Below are positions 26,883-35,752 of a DNA stretch of 64,000 nt, one piece after another (within the stretch, counting starts at the first letter, position 1; the number at the start of each line of letters is the position of its first letter). The DNA is from JAXMAO01 sp046350375. Its GTDB lineage: Bacteria; Planctomycetota; Phycisphaerae; UBA1845; UTPLA1. The DNA lies in NCBI GenBank assembly GCA_046350375.1, contig JAXMAO010000004.1, positions 1 through 64,000 of the forward strand. The letters are read 5' to 3'. The position numbers and the translations under genes are program-made. The notes beneath the pieces are model-generated. The model worked only from the letters and a program-made list of their open reading frames with translations, did no database searches and was not told the DNA's origin.

Positions 26883-28124
26883 TCAGCTTCCGCCGGCGGG
26901 CGCGGCGGGGGGCTGCGGCGGCGGAGTGACGACGGCCTTTCCGCCGACGGCGGGCACGGCGTTCACGGGGGTGCTGGGAAGCCGTCCGGCGACCAGTTCG
27001 CGCGCGGGGAGCGGCACGATCTCCATCGGCGGGGGCATTCCGTAGGGCAGGATCGGCACGGTAATGAGGTGTTTCTCGGCGTCGCTGGTCTCGATGACCA
27101 CGTACTGCCCGGCCATGGTCGGGCGGTAGAACGCCGGGATGGTCACCTCGATGGTGGTGAACTTGGTGTCTTTCTTGGTGATGACGGGGTTGAAGGCGGG
27201 GTGGCTGGCCTTGACGCTCAGGACGTCGAGCGGCACGTTGCCGTTGTTGATGACGGTCAGGGGGCGCTTCTGCTCGACGCGCTGATTGCCGTCGACCAGC
27301 ATCTTGGGCGGGTTGACCTGGATGCGCGGCGGGCGGAAGGCCGAGAGGTCGAGCTGCCACATCGGCGATTCGGGGATGTTGGTGCGGAAGATGAGGGCCT
27401 GGTTGGTGCTGCCCTCGGGGAACGGCCCCTTGGCCTTGACGTGGACGGTGAATTCCTGGCCGGGCTTGGCCTTGTTCTCGGCGATGGAGGCCTCGAAGGT
27501 GGCGGCGGGCGACGGCGGTTCGAGCTCGAGCTTGAGCGGCATGCCGGAGGTGTTGGTGACGATCAGGTCGCGCTCCATGTTGGGCGTTTCGTTGATGCCG
27601 TTGAAGTAATTCTGGCCGATCGGGTCGAACTTGGCGACGGTGCGGACGGTGCCGTGGAGCTTGAGCCAGCGCTTGGGCGAGCCGGGCTCGTTGGTGACGA
27701 CCTCGAGGGATTTTTCAATCTTGTCGCGCTGGTGGCTGGTGTTGAGCAGGACGCCGACGGCGCCGGTCTCGCCGGGCTTGATGACGCGCTGATAGTTGGG
27801 TACGGCGGTGCAGCCGCAGGTGGGTTTGACGTCGAAGATCTGCAGCTCCTGCTTGCCGGGATTCCTGACCTGGAAGCTGTGCTCGATGTTCTTGCCGGCC
27901 CAGACGGTCCCGAAATCGTAGTCGCCTTCGAGGCACTCGAAGATCGGCCCGTTGGGGTCGACCAGAGGCTGGGCCGGCGGGCGCGGCGGCGCGTATCCGG
28001 GCGGAACGGCGGGCTGGCCGCCGGGCTTGGCAGGCGGCGCCTGCGGAGTCGGCTGGGCCAGGGCGGTCGAGACCAGTGCGAGCGAGAGCAGGACGGCGGA
28101 AGAAACGGCGGAAAACGGGCGCAT
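26883..28124 (-). CDS. Secreted DUF1573 protein
   Basis: The 413-residue product has a signal peptide (AVSSAVLLSLALVSTALAQ), a Pro-rich linker, and the DUF1573 core with YDFGTVWAGKNIEHSFQVRNPG and VKPTCGCTAVPNY. DUF1573 is an immunoglobulin-like (ASH/MSP-type) domain common in planctomycetes and Bacteroidetes, of unknown role. Later repeats look like further Ig-like strands (KSLEVVTNEPGSPK and RDLIVTNTSGMPLKLEL). The end of the chain is Pro/Ala-rich. The gene follows an ACT-domain gene, with a GC hairpin in the gap. Confidence 0.85.
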   Translation of the reverse strand: MRPFSAVSSAVLLSLALVSTALAQPTPQAPPAKPGGQPAVPPGYAPPRPPAQPLVDPNGPIFECLEGDYDFGTVWAGKNIEHSFQVRNPGKQELQIFDVKPTCGCTAVPNYQRVIKPGETGAVGVLLNTSHQRDKIEKSLEVVTNEPGSPKRWLKLHGTVRTVAKFDPIGQNYFNGINETPNMERDLIVTNTSGMPLKLELEPPSPAATFEASIAENKAKPGQEFTVHVKAKGPFPEGSTNQALIFRTNIPESPMWQLDLSAFRPPRIQVNPPKMLVDGNQRVEQKRPLTVINNGNVPLDVLSVKASHPAFNPVITKKDTKFTTIEVTIPAFYRPTMAGQYVVIETSDAEKHLITVPILPYGMPPPMEIVPLPARELVAGRLPSTPVNAVPAVGGKAVVTPPPQPPAAPAGGS

Positions 28125-28143
28125 AGAGTGGATCCCTCATCAG

Positions 28144-28162
28144 GCCCGGCCGGCGGCCGGGC
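28144..28162. repeat. GC hairpin between ACT and DUF1573 genes
   Basis: GCCCGGCC and GGCCGGGC are perfect 8-bp arms with a three-base loop. On the minus strand it lies just after the ACT gene and before the DUF1573 start. No U-run follows, so it is at most a weak terminator or processing site. Confidence 0.5.
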
Positions 28163-28179
28163 GAATGTCTTCTGGTTAT

Positions 28180-28683
28180 TCACCTGGCCGAGCGGAGCGC
28201 TTTGCGGCGCGGCCTGGTGGCGGTCGACCCGGCCTTGCGGGGGGCGGCGACGGCCGCGACCGAGCGGGTCGCCTTGCGGATGACCTGGGCGGCCAGGTCG
28301 GCCTCGGACTGGGCCTCGAACCCGAACAAGGCGGTGTACTTCTTCCCGATCACCTGGGCAATAAAGAAGTTGAGATTCACCCCGGATTCCGACAGGCCGC
28401 GCGTGATGCGGTAGCTGAGCCCGGGCAGGTTATCGCCGGTGACGATCAGGCAGGGGAAGTTGGACTGTTCGAGGCCGGCCTGGCTGGCGGCGGCGGCGGC
28501 GGCGCGGGACTCGATGGGATAGACTTCGATCGCCGCCATAGCCTTGTCGGGGTAGGCGTAGCCGATGACGATCTGCAGATCCTGGCGGGTGTGGGCGAGG
28601 GGGAAGAGGGTTCGCGCCAGCATGCCGGGGGCGTTGCGGGTTTCGGTGCGCCACAGGATGGCGCGCTTCACGGTGACGGGCAT
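28180..28683 (-). CDS. Tandem ACT-domain protein
   Basis: The 167-residue product appears to hold two ACT-like ligand-binding domains. The first is near the N-terminus (RNAPGMLARTLFPLAHTRQDL). The second begins at FPCLIVTGDNLPGLSYRITRGL. A basic tail rich in Arg and Ala follows. ACT domains usually bind amino acids; no catalytic domain is attached, so it is a possible regulator or sensor. AGGAG lies seven bases upstream of the ATG, and a TACAAT -10-like element is found about 50 bases upstream at 28739-28734. It is transcribed divergently from tsaB. Confidence 0.75.
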   Translation of the reverse strand: MPVTVKRAILWRTETRNAPGMLARTLFPLAHTRQDLQIVIGYAYPDKAMAAIEVYPIESRAAAAAASQAGLEQSNFPCLIVTGDNLPGLSYRITRGLSESGVNLNFFIAQVIGKKYTALFGFEAQSEADLAAQVIRKATRSVAAVAAPRKAGSTATRPRRKALRSAR

Positions 28684-28802
28684 GATGCGACTCCTTCCCG
28701 CGTGGATGCGGCGGGGCGGCGACCCGGGCGGTCATTGTAGATGATGGGGCGGGCCGATGCGACTGGCCCGGCGCGGCCGGGTCGTGGACCGGAATCGTCC
28801 GC

Positions 28803-29516
28803 ATGAGCGACACGCGCGTCATCGCGATCGAGACCTCCAGCCGGCGCGGCAGCGTGGCGCTGGGCGCCGGGCCGCGGCTGGTGGCGGCGTACGAGTTCTC
28901 GGCCGACCAGCAGCACGCGGTCGAGCTGCTGCCGACGATAGCGCGGGCCTGCGACGCGGCGGGGTGGGAGCGGGCGACGATCGGCGCGGTTCTGGTGTCG
29001 ATTGGTCCGGGCAGTTTTACCGGGCTGCGGGTCGCGGTGACGGCGGCGCGCCACCTGGCGCTGGCGCTGGGGGCGCGCGTGGTGGCGGTGCCGTCGCTGG
29101 CGGTGATCGCCGACAACGCCCGGCTGGCGCGCGATCCGCCGCCGCGCGTGGCGGTCATTCTCGACGCCAAGCGGCGGCAGGTGTACGCGCAGGAGTTCGC
29201 GCGCGGCGCGGACGGCTGGTCGGCCTGCGGGGAGCCGGAGCTGGTCGACGCGGCGGAGTTCCTGGGGCGGTGTGCGCCGGGCGTGTCGGTGACCGGCGAG
29301 GGGGTGGGCTATCATCGCGCGGCGGTCGCGGCGGCGGGGGTGGCGGTGCTGGACGAGGCGCTGCATCTGCCGCGGGCGGAGTCGGTGCATCGGCTGGGCT
29401 GGGCGCTGCTGGCGCGCGGCGCGACGACGCCGGCGGGCGCGCTGACGCCGCAATACATCCGCCGGCCGGAGGCCGAGGAATTGTGGGAGCGGCGTCACGG
29501 CGCGGCGTCGGCGTGA
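28803..29516 (+). CDS. tsaB: tRNA threonylcarbamoyladenosine biosynthesis protein TsaB
   Basis: The 237-residue product has the ASKHA N-terminus (VIAIETSSRRGSVALG) and the TsaB-specific SIGPGSFTGLRVAVTAARHLA. TsaB is the non-catalytic partner of TsaD in adding threonylcarbamoyl to A37 of tRNAs that read ANN codons. The inactive metal-site positions characteristic of TsaB (no HxxxH) are consistent with this role and not TsaD. It starts at ATG after ACCGGAATCGTCCGC, without a clear Shine-Dalgarno. TsaD and TsaE are not in the window. Confidence 0.88.
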   Translation: MSDTRVIAIETSSRRGSVALGAGPRLVAAYEFSADQQHAVELLPTIARACDAAGWERATIGAVLVSIGPGSFTGLRVAVTAARHLALALGARVVAVPSLAVIADNARLARDPPPRVAVILDAKRRQVYAQEFARGADGWSACGEPELVDAAEFLGRCAPGVSVTGEGVGYHRAAVAAAGVAVLDEALHLPRAESVHRLGWALLARGATTPAGALTPQYIRRPEAEELWERRHGAASA

Positions 29517-29561
29517 AGGCGGAGTGCGCACGGGGCGGACGAATTCTAGAATATGGCGGCG

Positions 29562-29789
29562 CTAGATTCCGACGACGCTCTGGATGGTGGTGGCGATGAC
29601 GTTGGCCATGAAGATGATCAGGTTGTTCACGGGCAGGAAGATGGACGAGTAGAGCGTGCGGACGCCGAACAGGCCGAACTCGTCGCGGCAGTTGGTGAGC
29701 TGGAGCGTGGTGCCGCAGACGACGGCGGCCAGCGTGGCCCACTTGCGGGCGGAGAGCAGTCGGCGGGCGGATGGCGATCGACGGGTCAT
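29562..29789 (-). CDS. Tiny membrane protein of unknown function
   Basis: The 75-residue frame begins with a basic N-terminus (MTRRSPSARRLLSARKW) and a hydrophobic segment ending in a Cys (LAAVVCGTTLQLTNC). It then has FGLFGVRTLYSSIFLPVN and a final hydrophobic stretch NLIIFMANVIATTIQSV. GAGGAG lies seven bases before the ATG. It is convergent with tsaB. I remember similar tiny proteins in planctomycetes but assign no function. It resembles the small protein at 6564-6767 in size and general layout. Confidence 0.65.
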   Translation of the reverse strand: MTRRSPSARRLLSARKWATLAAVVCGTTLQLTNCRDEFGLFGVRTLYSSIFLPVNNLIIFMANVIATTIQSVVGI

Positions 29790-29849
29790 GCAAGGCTCCT
29801 CGTGCGGGCCGGATGCTAGCTCATCGGCCGGGCGGTCGGCAAGGCGCCA

Positions 29850-29873
29850 GCCGCCGGGCTGGAAACCCGCGGC
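29850..29873. repeat. Palindromic repeat after mqnD
   Basis: GCCGCCGGG and CCCGCGGC form an imperfect hairpin with one bulge around CTGGAAA. It begins immediately after the mqnD stop on the minus strand, so it ends that transcript. It has the same plan as the palindromes near 3.5 kb. Confidence 0.55.
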
Positions 29874-30734
29874 TCAGGCGATGAACTCGATTTCGCCGAC
29901 CTCCGGCACCAGTCCGGCCGAATGTCCGGCGACCAGCAGGGCGCGAACCGCGGCCCGGCCGCGCTCGCCGTAGTCGACCGTCCACTTGTTGACGTACATG
30001 CCGACGAAGCGGTCGGTGAGCGGGCGGTCGAGGTCGCGTCCGAAGGCCAGGGCGTATTCGACCGCCTCGTCGCGATGGGCCAGCCCGTATTCGATCGACT
30101 GCCGCAGCAGCGCGGCGACCTGGCGCATGGCGGCGGGGCCCAGGTCGCGCCGGACGACGTTGCCGCCCAGCGGCAATGGCAGGTCGGTGCGCTCCAGCCA
30201 CCAGACGCCCAGGTCTATCACGGCGTGCAGCCCGGCCGAGCGATAGGTGAGCTGGCCTTCGTGGATGATGAGCCCGGCGTCCACCTCGCCGCGCTGCACG
30301 GCGTCGAGGATGGTGTCGAACGGCTTCACGACGGCGCGGAAGTTTCCGACACCCAGGCAGAGCGAAAGCGCCAGAAAGGCGGTGGTGCGTTCGCCGGGCA
30401 CGGCGATAGTCCGGCCGGCCAGCTCGGAAAGCGGCAGGGGGTGGCGTGCGACGACGATGGGTCCGTAGCCGTCGCCCATGCTGCAGCCGCTGGCGAGCAG
30501 GGCGTAGTGGCGGGCGACGAAGGGATAGGCGTGCAGGCTGATGGCGGAGAGCTCGAGCTCGGCGGACTCGGCGCGGCGGTTGAGAGTTTCGATGTCGGCC
30601 ATTTCATGAACAAAGCGGTAGGGTCCGGTGTCGATGCGGTCGCTCGCCAGCGCGTAGAACATGAAGGCGTCGTCCGGGTCGGGCGAGTGGCCGCAGCGGA
30701 TGAGGCGGCGCGTGTCGGCGGCGGTGTGGCTCAT
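29874..30734 (-). CDS. mqnD: 1,4-dihydroxy-6-naphthoate synthase MqnD
   Basis: The 286-residue product begins with SPDPDDAFMFYALASDRID and has ELSAISLHAYPFVARHYALL and GPIVVARHPL, hallmarks of MqnD. It converts cyclic dehypoxanthine futalosine to 1,4-dihydroxy-6-naphthoate, a step of the futalosine route to menaquinone, in the cytoplasm. The organism therefore uses futalosine-type menaquinone synthesis, with the other mqn genes elsewhere. A perfect TATAAT lies about 67 bases upstream (30806-30801). The gene diverges from the debranching enzyme gene. Confidence 0.9.
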   Translation of the reverse strand: MSHTAADTRRLIRCGHSPDPDDAFMFYALASDRIDTGPYRFVHEMADIETLNRRAESAELELSAISLHAYPFVARHYALLASGCSMGDGYGPIVVARHPLPLSELAGRTIAVPGERTTAFLALSLCLGVGNFRAVVKPFDTILDAVQRGEVDAGLIIHEGQLTYRSAGLHAVIDLGVWWLERTDLPLPLGGNVVRRDLGPAAMRQVAALLRQSIEYGLAHRDEAVEYALAFGRDLDRPLTDRFVGMYVNKWTVDYGERGRAAVRALLVAGHSAGLVPEVGEIEFIA

Positions 30735-30800
30735 GCGATCGGGTCCGCGGGGGAGCGCCGGGGCGCGGCGGTTCGACGCCGGCCGGGTGCGCCGCGGGCG

Positions 30801-30806
30801 ATTATA
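30801..30806 (-). promoter_or_regulatory. -10 element upstream of mqnD
   Basis: A perfect TATAAT on the minus strand lies about 67 bases before the mqnD ATG; the leader would be about 60 bases. No clear -35 was found. Confidence 0.45.
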
Positions 30807-30874
30807 GCGGCGCTGCGGGCGGGCGTGGCGCGGCGGCTTGACGGGCGGAGACGGCGGCGAGATAACGTCGATTC

Positions 30875-32989
30875 ATGCTCGCCGGCACCTTCGATCACTG
30901 GCTGGAGCGCGAGTGGCTGCTGACCAACGGGCGCGGCGGGTTCGCCAGCTCGACGCTGATCGGCTGTCCGACGCGGCGCGAACACGGCTGGATGGTCTGG
31001 AACGTGCCCGGCCCGCGGCTGGAGCGCTGGATGCTCTGGTCGCACGCGGCCGAGAACCTGCACGTCGACGGGCGGGCGAGCCTTCTGGCGAACTTCGAGT
31101 TCAACAGCGCCGTCGATCCGCACGGCTACCGGCACCTGACCGCGGTCGAGGCGCACTTTGACGATCCCGCGCCGCGAATCGTCTGGACCTATCGCACCGA
31201 AACGGCGGCCGTCCGCCGAACCCTGATCGTGGTCGACGACTCCGACGTGGTGGTGGTGCGCTATCACGTCGCGGCGCGGCCCACGGCCGACATCCGCCTG
31301 CAGGTGTGGCCGATGATCGCGGCGCGGCCGATCGGCGCGCTGCGGCGGAGGACGGCCGGCGAGCTGTTCCAGATGTCGCAGGACGGCGGAGCGATCGGGC
31401 TGCTGCACCGGCTCGATCCGCGGATCATGCTGTCGCTGCTCGGTCGCCGCGGCGACGGCGGCGCGGCGGTGGAGTTCAATCCGCGCGGCGACTGGTGGTA
31501 CAACTTCCGCTACCGGCGCGAGGCCGAGCGCGGGCTGGAATGCGGTGAAGACCTGATGGTGCCTGGCGCGTTCATCGCCACGGGCAAGGGGACGCTCGAG
31601 GTCGAGCTGGTGGGCATCGGGGGGGTGGCCGATCCGCGCGAGGCGTGGCGCGTGGTGCGGCAGCTGAGCCTGCCCGAGCCGGCGGGCGTCGCGCCCGGCG
31701 CGGTGGTGGTGCGGTTTGACTCGCCTGGCGCGGGTTCCGGCGACGAGCTGTCGCAGACGATGCAGCCGGTGGATCGGCCGGACGTGCTGCTGCGGCGTGC
31801 GGCGCGGCAGTTCATTTTCCGGCAGCGCAGCGCGGCCGGGCCGGGGCAGATCGGGGTGGCGGCGGGCTATCCGTGGCTGACCGAGTATTCGCGCGACGCG
31901 TGCGTGTCGCTGCCGGGGCTGCTCCTGGCGACCGGGCGGCACGACGAGGCGCGCGAGATGCTGCTGCGGATGGCGCTGTTGCGGCGCGACGGCGGGCTGC
32001 CGGTGCACCTGATCGACGACGCCCCGCCGCACGAATATGTCTCGGCCGACTCGGGGCTGTGGTTCGTGCACGCGGTGGATGCCTATCTGCGCGAGACGAA
32101 CGACCGCGGTCCGGCGGCGCGCGACCTGCTGGCCGCGTGCCTGGATATCGTGCAGGCGCTGGCGTCGGACCGGCACAAGGGGGTGCACTTCGAGGACGAC
32201 GGGCTGCTGGTGTGCGAGGACCCGGCCGCGGCGGCGACCTGGATGGACGCGCGCTATTCGTGGGTGTTTCAGACGCCGCGCGTCGGGCGCGCGGTCGAGA
32301 TCAACGCGCTGTGGTATCACGCTTTGTGCGTGGTGGCCGATCGGCTGGCCGAAACCGCGCCGGCGGGCGCCGAGGAGTGCCGCGTCTGGGCGAACCGGGT
32401 GCGGGCGGTCTTTGCGCCGACCTTCTGGAACGGCGATTCGAACGGGCTGTATGACGTGGTCGGCGATTCGGGGCCGGACGCGTCGATCCGCCCGAACCAG
32501 TTGTTCGCGATCTGCCTGCGTCACAGTCCGCTGAGCGACGCGCAGCAGGCGGCCGTGGTGAAGCTGGTGACCGATCGGCTGCTGACGCCGATGGGGCTGC
32601 GGTCGCTGTCGCCGGACGCGCCGAACTATCACGGCGAGTACACCGGCAACGTCGAGTCGCGCGAGCGGGCGGCCCACCAGGGGTCGGTCTATGCGTGGCT
32701 GATGGGGCCATACGTCGAGGCGTATCTGCGCGTGCACGGCGGCAGCGACCGGGCGCGGGCCGAGTGCCGGGCGCTGTTGCAGCCGCTGCTGGCGCATTTG
32801 ACCGGGGCGGCCGGGCTGCTGGGCGTGAGCGAGGTGTTTGACGGCGACGCGCCGCACCATCCGCGCGGGGGCATCACGCAGGGCTGGTGCGTGGCCGAGC
32901 TGCTGCGCGCCTGGGCGCTGACGGCCAGCCGCGAGGAGGCGGCGGCGCTGCGGGCGGTGTCGGCGGCGACGGCGCTGGGCGGCGCGTAG
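30875..32989 (+). CDS. Amylo-alpha-1,6-glucosidase / glycogen debranching enzyme
   Basis: The 704-residue product has the archaeal/bacterial type GDE N-domain (EWLLTNGRGGFASSTLIG, MVWNVPG) and the C-terminal (alpha/alpha)6 barrel with GYPWLTEYSRDACVSLPGLLLATGRHDEA and IRPNQLFAICLRHSPLSDAQ. It would cleave alpha-1,6 branch points of glycogen or related glucans in the cytoplasm. In relatives the barrel motif reads F-T-D-W-G-R-D; here it is LTEYSRDA, so Trp-Gly is replaced by Tyr-Ser while Arg-Asp is kept. The start is the ATG giving MLAGTFDHWLER, six bases after TAACGT. No glycogen synthase is seen nearby. Confidence 0.88.
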   Translation: MLAGTFDHWLEREWLLTNGRGGFASSTLIGCPTRREHGWMVWNVPGPRLERWMLWSHAAENLHVDGRASLLANFEFNSAVDPHGYRHLTAVEAHFDDPAPRIVWTYRTETAAVRRTLIVVDDSDVVVVRYHVAARPTADIRLQVWPMIAARPIGALRRRTAGELFQMSQDGGAIGLLHRLDPRIMLSLLGRRGDGGAAVEFNPRGDWWYNFRYRREAERGLECGEDLMVPGAFIATGKGTLEVELVGIGGVADPREAWRVVRQLSLPEPAGVAPGAVVVRFDSPGAGSGDELSQTMQPVDRPDVLLRRAARQFIFRQRSAAGPGQIGVAAGYPWLTEYSRDACVSLPGLLLATGRHDEAREMLLRMALLRRDGGLPVHLIDDAPPHEYVSADSGLWFVHAVDAYLRETNDRGPAARDLLAACLDIVQALASDRHKGVHFEDDGLLVCEDPAAAATWMDARYSWVFQTPRVGRAVEINALWYHALCVVADRLAETAPAGAEECRVWANRVRAVFAPTFWNGDSNGLYDVVGDSGPDASIRPNQLFAICLRHSPLSDAQQAAVVKLVTDRLLTPMGLRSLSPDAPNYHGEYTGNVESRERAAHQGSVYAWLMGPYVEAYLRVHGGSDRARAECRALLQPLLAHLTGAAGLLGVSEVFDGDAPHHPRGGITQGWCVAELLRAWALTASREEAAALRAVSAATALGGA

Positions 32990-33014
32990 TCACTGGCTTT
33001 CGGGGCGGCGGACG

Positions 33015-33914
33015 ATGGACGCCGAGGCACTGCTCGAGTCGCACTGGCCGGGCCACGCGCCGCGGCGCGGGAAGGTGCGCGACTGCTACGCGCTGGGGGC
33101 GGGGCTGCTGCTGGTCGCGACCGACCGCATCTCGGCGTTTGACGTGGTGATGGCCAACGGCGTGCCCGGCAAGGGGCGGATTCTCACGGCGCTGTCGCGC
33201 TTCTGGTTCGACTTCTTCGCGGGCGAGGTTCGCCACCACCTGCTGCCGGGACTGCCGCCCGACCTGCCGCCGGACGTGGCGACACAGTTCGCGGGGCGCA
33301 CGCTGTGGTGTCGCAAGGCCGAGGTGGTGCCGATCGAATGCGTGGTGCGCGGCTACCTGGCGGGCAGCGGGTGGCGCGAGTATCAGCGCGACGGGCGGGT
33401 GTGCGGCGTGGCGCTGCCGGCCGGGCTGCGGCTGAGCGACCGGCTGACCGAGCCGATCTTCACGCCCGCCACCAAGGCCGAGCAGGGACACGACGAGAAC
33501 ATCTCGTTCGAGCAGGCCGCCGAGCGCGTCGGCGGAGAGACAATGCGCACGCTGCGCGAGCTGAGCCTGCGGCTCTATCGCCGCGCGGCCGAGCACGCGC
33601 GGGCGCGGGGGCTGGTGCTGGCGGACACGAAGTTTGAATTCGGCCGGGCGGCGACGGGGCCCGATCGCGGCGAGCTGATGCTGATCGACGAGGTGCTGAC
33701 GCCGGATTCGTCGCGCTTCTGGCCGGCAGACGGCGTCGTGCCGGGGCGCGAGCCGGAGAGCTTCGACAAGCAGTTTGTCCGCAGCTATCTCGAGCGACTG
33801 TGCGCCGCGGGTCGCTGGGACAAGCGTCCGCCCGGGCCGGAGCTGCCGCCCGAGGTGATCCGCGGCACGCAGGCGCGCTACGTCGAGGCGCTGCGGCGGT
33901 TGACGTCGGACTGA
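33015..33914 (+). CDS. purC: Phosphoribosylaminoimidazole-succinocarboxamide synthase
   Basis: The 299-residue product carries the PurC fold: GKVRDCYALGAGLLLVATDRISAFDV, then CVVRGYLAGSGWREY and GLVLADTKFEFG, and LIDEVLTPDSSRFWP. It makes SAICAR from CAIR, aspartate and ATP in purine synthesis, in the cytoplasm. The length matches the ~300-residue yeast-type form rather than the short 240-residue bacterial form. It starts 25 bases after the debranching gene on the same strand, without a clear Shine-Dalgarno. Other pur genes are not in this window. Confidence 0.93.
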   Translation: MDAEALLESHWPGHAPRRGKVRDCYALGAGLLLVATDRISAFDVVMANGVPGKGRILTALSRFWFDFFAGEVRHHLLPGLPPDLPPDVATQFAGRTLWCRKAEVVPIECVVRGYLAGSGWREYQRDGRVCGVALPAGLRLSDRLTEPIFTPATKAEQGHDENISFEQAAERVGGETMRTLRELSLRLYRRAAEHARARGLVLADTKFEFGRAATGPDRGELMLIDEVLTPDSSRFWPADGVVPGREPESFDKQFVRSYLERLCAAGRWDKRPPGPELPPEVIRGTQARYVEALRRLTSD

Positions 33915-34003
33915 TCGGCGGGGCTGATCGGATTCTGGTGCGCGGAAGCGAACGCCCGGGGGCGGGGCGCGATGACGCGCTTCGGGCGCGCGGCCGATCG
34001 TGG

Positions 34004-34009
34004 TAGAAT
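34004..34009 (+). promoter_or_regulatory. -10 element upstream of the Tat flavoprotein gene
   Basis: TAGAAT preceded by TGG (extended -10 like) lies 33 bases before the ATG at 34043. A good Shine-Dalgarno GGGGAGG follows, which supports a leader from this start site. The -35 is not clear. Confidence 0.45.
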
Positions 34010-34042
34010 GAGCGTTCGGTCCGCAACCGGGGAGGTACCGAC

Positions 34043-35752
34043 ATGTTCACTCGCCGACAGGTGCTGCGCGGCGGCCTGGGCGCCGCGGCGCTGGGGCTGA
34101 CGACGCGCCGCGCGTGGGGCTTGCATCCGCCCTGTCCGGCGACCGGCGGGCTGCCGCTCTTGTCGACGCGGCCGGTGGCGCGGCTGGCGCATCACCCGGC
34201 GTCGGTGAAGGTTGACGGGCTGCCGTTCTACGACGGCTGGACGGGCGACTCGTTCGCGAACGACGCGGTGCCGTTTCACGCTTTTTCAGATCCGTTTCCG
34301 AACGGACCGCCGGCGCCGACCGAAGAGGCCGACCTGGTGATCGTCGGCGGGGGCATCTCGGGGCTGTCGACGGCGCTGCTGCTGCGGCGCTATCGGCCGA
34401 TCGTGCTCGATCTGCGCGAACGCTTCGGCGGCAACGCCCGCGGGGAAGAGTGGGCCGGCACCGGTTTCTCGCTGGGCAGCGCCTACTTCATCACGCCCGA
34501 TCCGGACACGTTCCTGGAGCGTTTCTATCGACGGCTGGGGCTGGCCGCGGTGGCGCGCGTGGACGCGGGCGACAACCCCGTCGAGCTTAACGGGCAGTTG
34601 GTGGCCGATTTCTGGGATGGCGCCGCGGGATTGCCGGGCGAGGCGGCGGCCTATGCGCGCTATCGCGAGATCGTGTCGTACTTCGCGAACGAGCGCTACC
34701 CGGACATTCCGCTGCTGAAGAACAAGAACAACGACTGGATTCGCGAACTGGATCGCAGGACGCTGCGGCAGGACATCGAGGAGCGGATGAACGGGCTGGC
34801 GGTGCCGGCGCTGCTGGCGGCGGCGATTCAGGATTACTGCTACTCGTCGTTCGGCGCGGGGTGGGAGGTGATCTCGGCGGCCGGCGGGTGGAACTTCATC
34901 GCGGCCGAGGAGTTCGGCCGGTGGGTGCTGCCGGGCGGCAACAGTTACCTGGTCGACGCGCTGTGGAAGAAGCTGTCGCAGCTTGAGCCGGGCGGGAACT
35001 GTCCGCCGCGCTATTTGCGGGCCGGCTGCATGGTGGTCGATGTGCGCCTGCTGCCGGGGCAGCGGGTGCAGGTCACCTACGCCGACCGGAGCGGGGCCTA
35101 TCACGCCATCCGCGCGCGGCGCGTGGTGCTGGCGGGGTCGAAGCACATCGTGAAGCACTACCTGCACGACCTGGAGACGCTCGACTCGGCCAAGCTGACG
35201 GCGATGAACCAGATCGAGAATGCGACCTACCTGGTCGCCAACGTGCTGGTCAACCAGCGGCTGGAATCGGACGCGTATGACACCTTCCTGCTGCGCGACG
35301 GCGCCTATCCGCCGATCGACGAGCCGACAATCACGCAGCAGATGAAGGTCACCGACATCGTCAACGGCGAGTTCGCGCGGCCGCAGGACCTGCCGCGGAC
35401 GGTGCTGACGCTCTATTGGCCGCTGCCGTCGCCGGTGGCGCGGTTCTATTTGCTGCAACCGGACGGCTGGCGCGACTTCGCGGGCCGGGCCGCGGCCGAT
35501 GTGCGCTATTCGCTGGACGTACTCGGGCTGTCGCCTGCGGCGGTGGAACAGGTGCGGATGTCGCGCTGGGGTCACGCGATGCCGATCAGCGCGCCGGGGC
35601 TGATCGCCGACGGCGCGTGCGAGGAGGCGCGGCGGCCGTTCGAGGGGCTGGTTTATTTCGTGAACCAGGACAACTGGGCGCTGCCGGCGGTCGAGACCTG
35701 CCTGCTGGAGGCGGAGCACTTCGCGACGCAGATCGCGGCCGACCTGCACTGA
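34043..35752 (+). CDS. Tat-exported FAD-dependent oxidoreductase
   Basis: The 569-residue protein starts with a Tat signal (MFTRRQVLRGGLGAAALGLT). A Rossmann FAD-binding site follows, DLVIVGGGISGLSTALLLRRY, and the region near the C-terminus (MPISAPGLIADGACEEARRPFEGLVYFVNQDNWALPAVET) is that of the flavin amine oxidase/NAD(P)-binding family. It is likely a periplasmic flavoprotein with unknown substrate. GGGGAGG lies 6 bases upstream of the ATG. The stop at 35752 lies within antisense territory of the DNA methyltransferase gene, overlapping it by 167 bases. Confidence 0.85.
   Translation: MFTRRQVLRGGLGAAALGLTTRRAWGLHPPCPATGGLPLLSTRPVARLAHHPASVKVDGLPFYDGWTGDSFANDAVPFHAFSDPFPNGPPAPTEEADLVIVGGGISGLSTALLLRRYRPIVLDLRERFGGNARGEEWAGTGFSLGSAYFITPDPDTFLERFYRRLGLAAVARVDAGDNPVELNGQLVADFWDGAAGLPGEAAAYARYREIVSYFANERYPDIPLLKNKNNDWIRELDRRTLRQDIEERMNGLAVPALLAAAIQDYCYSSFGAGWEVISAAGGWNFIAAEEFGRWVLPGGNSYLVDALWKKLSQLEPGGNCPPRYLRAGCMVVDVRLLPGQRVQVTYADRSGAYHAIRARRVVLAGSKHIVKHYLHDLETLDSAKLTAMNQIENATYLVANVLVNQRLESDAYDTFLLRDGAYPPIDEPTITQQMKVTDIVNGEFARPQDLPRTVLTLYWPLPSPVARFYLLQPDGWRDFAGRAAADVRYSLDVLGLSPAAVEQVRMSRWGHAMPISAPGLIADGACEEARRPFEGLVYFVNQDNWALPAVETCLLEAEHFATQIAADLH

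Noticed and set aside
28144..28162. Intrinsic terminator
   Set aside because: The hairpin is strong, but no U-run follows on either strand, so it is listed only as a hairpin.
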